From positions 1-7,230 of the forward strand of contig BOAV01000112.1 in NCBI GenBank assembly GCA_026002045.1: a DNA stretch of 7,230 bases, read 5' to 3'. The DNA comes from Spirochaetia bacterium. Lineage in GTDB: Bacteria; Spirochaetota; Spirochaetia; Treponematales; Breznakiellaceae. The notes under the pieces were generated by a model. That model did not search any database. It was not told the DNA's origin and saw only the letters and a list, made by a program, of their open reading frames with translations. The position numbers and the translations under genes were made by a program. Positions within the stretch are counted from its first letter, which is position 1, and every line of letters starts with the position of its first letter. Shown here in pieces: positions 1-5,052 of this stretch.

Positions 1-2
1 GG

Positions 3-299
3 CCCCTGAACGTGGGGGAAGCGGAACTGCTCCAGATTATCTGCGCCTACCGCCTCTTTATGCCCTTTGCGGGGATCACCGTCTCCACCCGCGAAACCGC
101 CCGCTTCCGGGATAACGTGGCGGGCATCGCCGCCACCAAAATATCCGCCGGGGTGGACACAGGCATCGGCGGACATTCCGGCACGGCCTCAGGCGACGAA
201 CAATTTGAAATCAGCGATGGCCGCAGCGTGGACGAAATCTACCGCATGATCCTTGACCGGGGTTTACAGCCGGTGATGAGCGACTATATGTATGTTTGA
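3..299 (+). CDS. thiH: 2-iminoacetate synthase ThiH, C-terminal fragment (5' end outside window)
   Basis: This is the last 98 codons of a gene that begins upstream of the window; the frame is open from base 3 to the TGA at 297-299. ThiH is a radical-SAM tyrosine lyase that cleaves tyrosine to dehydroglycine (2-iminoacetate) and p-cresol, feeding ThiG in anaerobic synthesis of the thiamine thiazole ring. The visible part lacks the N-terminal CxxxCxxC cluster motif. It does carry the typical tail: a PLNVGEAELLQIICAYRLF segment, a segment reading TVSTRETARFRD, the loop ATKISAGVDTGIGGH, and an ending in which an acidic E-Q-F segment is followed by a DGRSVDEIYRMI helix. A GTG at 12 could be read as a start, but the homology extends upstream of it, so it is internal. 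The stop overlaps the next gene, a thiE-like gene, which supports a thi operon. Confidence 0.88.
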   Translation, partial: PLNVGEAELLQIICAYRLFMPFAGITVSTRETARFRDNVAGIAATKISAGVDTGIGGHSGTASGDEQFEISDGRSVDEIYRMILDRGLQPVMSDYMYV

Positions 300-918
300 A
301 ATTATCGCCGTAACAAACCGCCGGCTCTGCATTGGCGGCGAAAAAAATTTTCTGAATCAAATTGAGGCGATAGCCGCCGCAGGTATCAATGCAGTAATAC
401 TGCGGGAGAAGGATCTGTCCCCGCAGGAATATGAAGCCCTGGTGAAAGAGGTGTCCCGTATCTGCACTGAAAAAAATGTCCGCTTTATCCCCCACAGTGT
501 TACTGTTGTTGCACAAAACCTTGGCTGCAAATATCTACATTTAACCTGGGACATCTTCAAAGATATTGCGCAATCTCACCCCGCGTCTTCCTCTATTAGT
601 CGTTATCGTGCAGGCGTTTCCGTCCACTCCATTGAAGATGCCCGCTATGCCGCAGAAAAGGGCGCGGCATATCTTATCGCCGGACATGTGTTCGAAACCG
701 ACTGCAAGAAAGGCCTTGAGGGGCGGGGCCTGGAATTTTTAAGCGGCGTGTGCGAAGCGGTAAAAATCCCCGTGTACGGCATCGGGGGCATTACCGGCCA
801 TAATATCGCCGCGGTTACAAAAACCGGGGCATCCGGGGCCTGCCTGATGTCCTCTCTCATGCAGAGTACCAATCCTGCAGATCTGGTGAGGGGACTTCGG
901 GCCCGGCTTCCGGGTTAA
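292..918 (+). CDS. thiE: Thiamine phosphate synthase / TenI family protein (ThiE-like)
   Basis: A 208-residue TIM-barrel protein of the ThiE/TenI family. ThiE joins hydroxymethylpyrimidine diphosphate and thiazole phosphate; TenI aromatises the thiazole tautomer. Visible family motifs are LREK (residues 37-40), GVSVHS (108-113), GHVFETDCKKG (131-141) and GIGGI (163-167, phosphate-binding loop). The usual ThiE Asn-Asp pair (Asp binds Mg) is replaced at 67-69 by Pro-His-Ser, and the ThiE T-x-T-K loop reads ETDCKK, so the exact activity is uncertain; a TenI-like or divergent ThiE role is possible. Its ATG overlaps the thiH stop by 8 bases, with only a weak Shine-Dalgarno sequence, suggesting translational coupling. 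Being placed directly after thiH fits an anaerobic thiSFGHE-type operon. No terminator with a T run follows. Confidence 0.82.
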   Translation: MFEIIAVTNRRLCIGGEKNFLNQIEAIAAAGINAVILREKDLSPQEYEALVKEVSRICTEKNVRFIPHSVTVVAQNLGCKYLHLTWDIFKDIAQSHPASSSISRYRAGVSVHSIEDARYAAEKGAAYLIAGHVFETDCKKGLEGRGLEFLSGVCEAVKIPVYGIGGITGHNIAAVTKTGASGACLMSSLMQSTNPADLVRGLRARLPG

Positions 919-942
919 CGCCGGTTCAGGGCAGGTCCGCTT

Positions 943-2634
943 CTAAACAGCATCCCGCTTAATTTTTTTCGTGGTCGTCATCTCCATCTCCTTATCCAGG
1001 ATCGTGGTTTTTTCGATCCGCTGGTAGGGGAGGAGCCGCTGGTTCACTTCGGAGATGATAGCGTTGATGCGGGTTTTGATTACCGCTGCGTCCTTACCCT
1101 TGAAGAAGTCCGGACTGGGGTAGACCAGGGCCTCGATCCCCTCGGTCTTCATTTTTTTGTCCAGAACAAAACCACGGATCAATATCTGCTCGATTTCTTC
1201 AAAGAGCTGGAACTCGTTTTCGATTTCTTCGGGGTAGACGTTTTTGCCCCCCTCGGTGACGATCATGTTTTTTGCCCGGCCCGTAAGGTAGAGGTAGTTC
1301 TCGCTGTCCAGATAGCCCAGGTCCCCGGTCTTGAGGTAGCCATCGGCGGTAAAGGCGGCGGCGGTTTCTTCGGGCATCTCGAAATAGCCCTTCATCACCA
1401 CCGGGCCCTTCAGGATGACTTCCCCCACGCCCCGCTCATCGGGGTCCAGGATCTTCATGTCCACCTGGGGGATCACCTTGCCCACGCTGGTTTCCTTGTA
1501 GTGGTCCACCGGGTTCAGGTTGATGATGGGGCTGGTTTCCGTAAGGCCGTAACCCTGCACAAAGTCGAGCCCTAATTGGTTGTACTTTTTGAATACGCTG
1601 GGGGCCAGGGGGCCGCCGCCGCAGATGCAGACCCGCAGGGTTGTTAAGGACGCCGCATCCAATACGGAATGGAACATCTTCTTGCCCGGATTCACCTTAA
1701 AGACCTTTTTGATAAATCCCGAAAGGGCCATCAGGCAGGAAATCAATCCGTAGACGATGGGGCCCTTGGCCTTGATCCCCCGGAGCACCCCCGCCAGCAC
1801 CTTGTTAAAGAGCATGGGCACCGCCAGGAGCATGGTGATCTTCGCTTCCTTTAAATCCTTTAGAATGGCCTTGGTGACCATCCGTTTACCGAATACCACC
1901 TCCGCGCCGGTGGAAAGGGACTCGATCAGCACCGCCAGCATGGTGTAGGCGTGGTGGATGGGCAGCAGGGCGTAGAACACATCGGTGTGGAGTACCGGGA
2001 AGGGGGTGCCCTGGGCCAGGTAACAGTCGGACACCAGGTTCTGATGGGTCAGCATAACCCCCTTGGGGACACCCATGGTCCCGGATGTAAAGAGGATCGC
2101 CGCCAGATCATCTTCCTTTGCCGCTTCGATCTCCGCTTCAGGACCATCCAGATCGTAAATATAGGTTCCCACCCCTTTCCGCAGGGAGATAACTTCCTTT
2201 AGTTCGGAATGGCCGACAGCATACCGGGGGTATTTTTCCTCATCCACAAAGAGCAGTTTGACCTTGGCGGTTTTCAGCAGTAAATCGGTTTCTTCATCCT
2301 TAAGCTGATAATCAATGGGTACCACCATGGCCCCGGCAAAGAGGATGCCCAGCCAGGCGGCCGCCCACTCGGGGGAATTCTTCCCCGTCACCGCCACCGC
2401 GTCACCCTTGCGGATGCCTTTGCTGTGGAGCCAGCGGGCAATCGCTTCAACGATTTTTAGGGATTCCCGGTAGTTCAGGCTGATACGATCCGGTTCGTAT
2501 ATGGTAAGACAGGGCCGCTCCCCATAGCGGGTAACGGTGATCCTGAACATCTCCGGCAGAGTAGGCCACTGCCCGGTAAAGGCCTTTCCCCTGAATTCAT
2601 CCAAAAAGGCCCAAGGCGTAAATGCAGCGCTCAT
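943..2634 (-). CDS. Long-chain acyl-CoA synthetase (AMP-forming, AMP-binding family)
   Basis: A 563-residue adenylate-forming enzyme that activates a carboxylic acid, most likely a fatty acid, to acyl-AMP and then acyl-CoA; it has no signal peptide and is predicted cytosolic or peripheral. The P-loop LFTSGTMGVPKG lies at 181-192, the A5 motif GYGLTETSP at 361-369, TGD at 437-439, GRAKN at 452-456 (hinge), and GGKNVYPEE at 462-470. The catalytic-lysine tail at 553-560 reads TTTKKIKR, with Lys where many members have Gly before the lysine. A hydrophobic insert at about 291-313 is seen in some bacterial FadD-like proteins (from memory). The ATG at 2634 is chosen because GGAGGG (2643-2648) lies 8 bases upstream; a GTG at 2673 would add 13 residues but has no good ribosome-binding site. 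The gene is monocistronic here, convergent with the thiamine genes and divergent from the lipoprotein. Substrate chain length cannot be read from sequence. Confidence 0.88.
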   Translation of the reverse strand: MSAAFTPWAFLDEFRGKAFTGQWPTLPEMFRITVTRYGERPCLTIYEPDRISLNYRESLKIVEAIARWLHSKGIRKGDAVAVTGKNSPEWAAAWLGILFAGAMVVPIDYQLKDEETDLLLKTAKVKLLFVDEEKYPRYAVGHSELKEVISLRKGVGTYIYDLDGPEAEIEAAKEDDLAAILFTSGTMGVPKGVMLTHQNLVSDCYLAQGTPFPVLHTDVFYALLPIHHAYTMLAVLIESLSTGAEVVFGKRMVTKAILKDLKEAKITMLLAVPMLFNKVLAGVLRGIKAKGPIVYGLISCLMALSGFIKKVFKVNPGKKMFHSVLDAASLTTLRVCICGGGPLAPSVFKKYNQLGLDFVQGYGLTETSPIINLNPVDHYKETSVGKVIPQVDMKILDPDERGVGEVILKGPVVMKGYFEMPEETAAAFTADGYLKTGDLGYLDSENYLYLTGRAKNMIVTEGGKNVYPEEIENEFQLFEEIEQILIRGFVLDKKMKTEGIEALVYPSPDFFKGKDAAVIKTRINAIISEVNQRLLPYQRIEKTTILDKEMEMTTTKKIKRDAV

Positions 2635-2642
2635 TAATTCAA

Positions 2643-2648
2643 CCCTCC
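2643..2648 (-). promoter_or_regulatory. Shine-Dalgarno site of the acyl-CoA synthetase gene
   Basis: GGAGGG on the minus strand, 8 bases before the ATG at 2634. It decides between this ATG and the in-frame GTG at 2673, which lies upstream of the SD and would place the SD inside the coding region. Confidence 0.7.
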
Positions 2649-2724
2649 AAAAATAAAGATCCGGACCCCTCACAGGCCCATCGAATTATCGACCCCGGAA
2701 CAGGTAAAAAGTTGCATAACTTCT

Positions 2725-2754
2725 GTTACATTAAACGGATACTTTTGTTACAAT
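2725..2754 (+). promoter_or_regulatory. Putative sigma70-type promoter abutting the lipoprotein start
   Basis: An extended -10 (TGT then TACAAT, 2746-2754) lies 18 bp after a weak -35, GTTACA (2725-2730). The -10 ends 6 bases before the ATG at 2761, so the predicted transcript would begin at or next to the start codon. Both boxes fall inside a direct repeat TGTTACA (2724-2730 and 2746-2752) spaced 22 bp start to start. For the divergent minus-strand gene, a GATAAT at 2685-2690 could be a -10, but I see no convincing -35 for it. Confidence 0.45.
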
Positions 2755-2760
2755 CCTATC

Positions 2761-3483
2761 ATGTTTTGTCAAAAAAGAAATCTTTTTTTATGCAGCCTTG
2801 CGGTTTTTATGCTTGTTTTTTCATCCTGTACCGCCGGTATTTCCGGCCGGCTTGATACGGGGGGGAAGGGGGAATTTACCCTGTCCGCTTCCCTGGGAAA
2901 CCGGATGGCGGCCCTGCTTCGTTCCCTTTCAGGCGCCATGAGCGGCGCCGGTGAAGAATTTGCCCTGAACGGGCCGGCCATCGGCCAATCCATGGGGGCG
3001 GCGCCGGGGGTGGAGTCGGTTTCCCTGCGTAATACCGGCCCGGTAGCCCTTGAAGGGACAATCAAAATAGCCCAAATAGGGGATTTTCTCGCCATTGCGG
3101 GGGGGGAAAAAGCCTTTATCGCCCTTGAAGAAGGGCGCACCGGGGGCAAGCTTACCATAGACCTGGACCGGGAAGCGGGACCGGAGATTCTTTCCCTTGT
3201 TTCCGCTGAAATTATCGACTACCTTTCCGCCCTCATGGCCCCTATTGCCACCGGGGAAGTCCTTGCCAGGGCCGAATATCTGGATCTGGTAGCCTCCGTG
3301 TACGGTAAAGCCGTGGCGGACGAGATCGACGGGGGCAGCATCCATGCGGCCATCGACTTTCCCGGCCCCGTCAGCGCCATCCGGGGGGGAACCTACCTGG
3401 GCAGGCGGGCGTCCTTTGACATCCCCCTGTTGGACCTTTTGGTCCTGGAAAGGCCCCTGAGCTACGAGGTCCAATGGAAATGA
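2761..3483 (+). CDS. Predicted lipoprotein of unknown function
   Basis: A 240-residue protein I do not recognise. The N-terminus is a lipoprotein signal: a short basic n-region (QKRN, 4-7), a hydrophobic core (about 8-20), and FSSC with Cys23 as the lipidation site. Phe at -3 is off the strict Gram-negative consensus but acceptable in the relaxed spirochaetal lipobox. The mature part (24-240) has no further membrane segment or cysteine, is rich in Gly, Ala and Leu, and alternates apparent beta strands with amphipathic stretches; a Ser/Gly-rich loop lies near 52-66. The start at 2761 is needed to keep the basic n-region, although there is no Shine-Dalgarno sequence before it. G runs of 7 (2859-2865), 8 (3099-3106) and 7 (3383-3389) are unusual. 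It probably sits on a membrane face; its role is unknown. Confidence 0.72.
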   Translation: MFCQKRNLFLCSLAVFMLVFSSCTAGISGRLDTGGKGEFTLSASLGNRMAALLRSLSGAMSGAGEEFALNGPAIGQSMGAAPGVESVSLRNTGPVALEGTIKIAQIGDFLAIAGGEKAFIALEEGRTGGKLTIDLDREAGPEILSLVSAEIIDYLSALMAPIATGEVLARAEYLDLVASVYGKAVADEIDGGSIHAAIDFPGPVSAIRGGTYLGRRASFDIPLLDLLVLERPLSYEVQWK

Positions 3484-3520
3484 GCCCCCGCCGGGGCTTC
3501 GTAGATGTGGGATATCCAGC

Positions 3521-3549
3521 TTGACCGGCCCCCAAACCCACACTATATT
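3521..3549 (+). promoter_or_regulatory. Strong sigma70-type promoter ahead of the 53-codon ORF
   Basis: TTGACC (3521-3526), then exactly 17 bp, then TATATT (3544-3549). Both boxes match the consensus at 5 of 6 positions with ideal spacing. The -10 ends 6 bases before the ATG at 3556, so the start codon coincides with the expected transcription start and there is no room for a ribosome-binding site. Confidence 0.6.
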
Positions 3550-3555
3550 GGCATT

Positions 3556-3717
3556 ATGGATGTACGTTGGCTGCAGCGCCTTGAAAATTACAAAAAAGAT
3601 ACCGCCCTTGAATTGGTACATGCTATCATAGTAGATGTTTCGGATTACAACAGTCTGCAAAATGAAAACCTGAAGGATCATATCCGGCGGGTAGGAAAGA
3701 TAGTGTACGAAGCATGA
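3556..3717 (+). CDS. 53-residue ORF, apparent deletion relic of a HI0074/HI0073-type nucleotidyltransferase pair
   Basis: The first ~14 residues (MDVRWLQRLENYKK) resemble the start of HI0074-type, HEPN-like nucleotidyltransferase partner proteins. The rest (about 15-53) resembles the C-terminus of small MNT/HI0073-type nucleotidyltransferases: a V-D-V-S segment where the third acidic catalytic position lies, then NENLKDHIRRVGKIVYEA. The catalytic GSxxxxxxxxDxD motif and the whole HEPN helical body are missing, so this looks like an in-frame deletion joining the two ends of a toxin-antitoxin-like pair. The recognition is from memory of the families, not from a search. An upstream in-frame ATG at 3505 would add 17 residues but lies before the promoter. 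No SD precedes 3556. The product is unlikely to be a working enzyme; it could be an unrelated small protein. Confidence 0.5.
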   Translation: MDVRWLQRLENYKKDTALELVHAIIVDVSDYNSLQNENLKDHIRRVGKIVYEA

Positions 3718-3814
3718 GTAAGATCACGGATCGGCCTTTCTATAAAAAAATAACGATATGGAAGCAGGGTTCCTCCCACTTGCCTAAATTCCTATGTAGA
3801 TGTAAAATAATGTA

Positions 3815-3844
3815 TTTACTAACCGATAAAAATTTATCTATATA
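3815..3844 (+). promoter_or_regulatory. Putative promoter of the hydrogenase operon
   Basis: This lies in an AT-rich stretch between the relic ORF and the hydC-like gene. TTTACT (3815-3820) is followed by 18 bp and TATATA (3839-3844); TATAAA at 3841-3846 is an alternative -10. The predicted start of transcription, near 3851, would exclude the ATG at 3849 and leave a leader of about 10 bases before the ATG at 3861, containing a G-rich SD-like stretch. Confidence 0.5.
3825..3838. repeat. Inverted repeat GATAAA-AA-TTTATC in the hydrogenase promoter
   Basis: A perfect 6-bp inverted repeat with a 2-base spacer, lying between the proposed -35 and -10 and touching the -10. The position is what one expects of a repressor operator. 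It does not match the Rex (TTGTTAA-type) or FNR (TTGAT-N4-ATCAA) sites as I know them, so the regulator is unidentified. Confidence 0.45.
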
Positions 3845-3860
3845 AAAGATGGGGGTACGT

Positions 3861-4373
3861 ATGGCAGCATCAGGCGCCGTTCTTTCAAAAAAACCGGGTT
3901 CACAGGGAGATATCAACTTCCCCAAAGAATTGGTTTCCTTTATCGACGAATGGAAGGTAAAACCCGGTAGTCTTATCATGATCCTGCATAAGACCCAGGA
4001 AACCTTTGGGTATATCTCCCGCCCGGCGGCGGAAAAACTGGCCCACTTGACCGGAATTCCCCTGGCGCGGATCTACGGGGTCATCACCTTTTACCACTTC
4101 TTCAAGACCACCAAGCCCGGCAAGAACAGGATCTCCGTCTGCCTGGGCACCGCCTGCTACCTCAAGGGCGGTCAGGACCTGATTGAAGAGGCCCGGAGCA
4201 TCCTGGGCCTTGAAGAGGGGGGCGTCACCGAGGACGGCCTTTTCTCCATCGATCCGGTCCGCTGCGTGGGTTGCTGCGGCCTTGCCCCGGTGATGACCGT
4301 GGGGAACGACACCTACGGGAAACTCACCAAGGATCAGCTCCCGGAGATCATTGCCAAGTACCAGAACGCTTAA
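3861..4373 (+). CDS. hydC: NuoE-like [2Fe-2S] subunit of an electron-bifurcating [FeFe] hydrogenase (HydC-type)
   Basis: A 170-residue protein of the 24-kDa (NuoE) family. It binds one thioredoxin-fold [2Fe-2S] cluster and passes electrons between the flavoprotein subunit and the rest of the complex. The helical N-terminal domain (about 20-80) includes ILHKTQETFGYIS and YGVITFYHFF. The cluster ligands are Cys94 and Cys99 (C-x4-C) and Cys135 and Cys139 (C-x3-C, with an extra Cys138). Length is normal for the family. The ATG at 3861 is preferred to the one at 3849, which overlaps the expected transcription start; GGGGGT (3851-3856) can act as a weak SD. Its position first in a cluster with a HydB-like gene identifies it as the hydrogenase type rather than respiratory complex I, since no other nuo genes are present. 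Cytoplasmic; no signal peptide. Confidence 0.88.
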   Translation: MAASGAVLSKKPGSQGDINFPKELVSFIDEWKVKPGSLIMILHKTQETFGYISRPAAEKLAHLTGIPLARIYGVITFYHFFKTTKPGKNRISVCLGTACYLKGGQDLIEEARSILGLEEGGVTEDGLFSIDPVRCVGCCGLAPVMTVGNDTYGKLTKDQLPEIIAKYQNA

Positions 4374-4379
4374 AACTTA

Positions 4380-4411
4380 TGCTTGGAGTTTTTGAAAAAA
4401 ACTCCTAAGCA
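4380..4411 (+). promoter_or_regulatory. Stable hairpin between hydC-like and ATPase genes
   Basis: Starting 7 bases after the hydC stop, TGCTT plus GGAGTTTTT (4380-4393) pairs with AAAAACTCC plus AAGCA (4397-4411). The result is a 14-bp stem with one bulged T (4406) and a GAA loop. It is followed by an A run, not a T run, so it is not a plus-strand intrinsic terminator. It may protect the 3' end of the hydC message or mark a processing site. Its last three bases are shared with the next hairpin. Confidence 0.6.
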
Positions 4412-4433
4412 AAAAATCCGGAGGATTTTTTGC
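4409..4433 (+). promoter_or_regulatory. Hairpin that encloses the SD and TTG start of the ATPase gene
   Basis: A perfect 11-bp inverted repeat: GCAAAAAATCC (4409-4419), loop GGA (4420-4422), GGATTTTTTGC (4423-4433). The SD GGAGG (4420-4424) occupies the loop and the top of the 3' arm, and the TTG start (4430-4432) is at the base of that arm. When the stem forms, both are hidden, so it is a candidate translational control element. The stem is too AT-rich for a typical terminator. Confidence 0.6.
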
Positions 4434-5038
4434 ATTTCACTTTAAGTGATTTGATTACCGACATCACCCAGAACGGGGCCGAGTCGGGGGCTGACCTACT
4501 GGAGCTTGAAGTAGCCGAAACGGATAAGGGGGTCAACGGCAACCCGGAACTCCGTTTTGTGGTACGGGACAACGGCAAGGGGATGAGCCCCGAGGGGCTC
4601 AAGCGGGCCATGGACCCCTTTGTGACAGACGGGATTAAACATCCCAACCGCAAAGTGGGCCTGGGGATTCCCTTCCTGATCCAGACTGCGGAGCAGTCCG
4701 GGGGCGGCTGGGATATTAAGTCCCAGAAGGCGGGGCTCGAAGGTTTTTTGGGCGAAGGCGGGCACGGCACCACGGTAACCGCCTGGTTTGACATGAGCAA
4801 TGTGGACACCCCGCCCATCGGGGATATTCCGGGGATGTTCAGGACTATCATCCTGTTTACCGGTCCCGATGAGGTCCATATCGGCCGGAGCCGTAAGGGC
4901 GGGGTGGGGAATTTGGCCTACGAGGTCCGTAAATCGGAACTCATTGAGGCCCTGGGGGACCTTGAGGATACCCAGTCCCTGATATTGCTGGATCAGTATT
5001 TACGTTCGATGGAAGATGATGATGAAGAAAATAAATAG
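4430..5038 (+). CDS. Stand-alone GHKL (histidine-kinase-type) ATPase domain protein of a hydrogenase operon
   Basis: A 202-residue soluble protein made of one HATPase_c domain. The N box is LITDITQNGAESGAD (8-22, Asn15), G1 is DNGKGM (47-52), G2 is VGLGIPF (76-82) and G3 is GGHGTTV (110-116); all ATP-binding motifs appear intact. There is no phospho-acceptor His domain, sensor domain, membrane segment or receiver domain. The C-terminal part (about 130-202) ends in an acidic tail (DDDEENK). The start is TTG at 4430, with GGAGG 5 bases upstream; the N-terminal HFTLSDLI matches the usual beginning of this family. From memory, such a gene sits between hydC- and hydB-like genes in clostridial and acetogen bifurcating hydrogenase clusters, and it is not a known structural subunit. 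It may be a regulator, a serine kinase-like protein or an assembly ATPase; the function is not established. Confidence 0.8.
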   Translation: MHFTLSDLITDITQNGAESGADLLELEVAETDKGVNGNPELRFVVRDNGKGMSPEGLKRAMDPFVTDGIKHPNRKVGLGIPFLIQTAEQSGGGWDIKSQKAGLEGFLGEGGHGTTVTAWFDMSNVDTPPIGDIPGMFRTIILFTGPDEVHIGRSRKGGVGNLAYEVRKSELIEALGDLEDTQSLILLDQYLRSMEDDDEENK

Positions 5039-5052
5039 AGGAGAGAGGAAAT

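Noticed and set aside
902..914. CCCGG-CTT-CCGGG hairpin at the end of the ThiE-like gene, as a terminator for either convergent gene
   Set aside because: The stem is short, lies inside coding sequence and has no T run on either strand.
2635..2673. GTG at 2673 as start of the acyl-CoA synthetase
   Set aside because: It has no SD, and a strong SD lies inside the added segment serving the ATG at 2634.
3483..3498. Hairpin AGCCCC-CGCC-GGGGCT at the lipoprotein stop codon, as a terminator
   Set aside because: The 6-bp stem is good but no T run follows (TCGTAGATG), so an intrinsic terminator is not supported.
2929..3681. Long open frame on the minus strand opposite the lipoprotein and the small ORF
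   Set aside because: It overlaps a gene with a convincing signal peptide, has a Gly/Pro-rich composition with no motif, and arises easily in GC-rich DNA.
3849..3860. ATG at 3849 as start of the hydC-like gene
   Set aside because: It lies about 5 bases after the -10 box, before the expected transcription start, and has no SD; the ATG at 3861 fits better.
4409..4433. The SD hairpin as an intrinsic transcription terminator
   Set aside because: Only a few G-C pairs, and the T run is inside the stem; the genes on both sides belong to one functional set.
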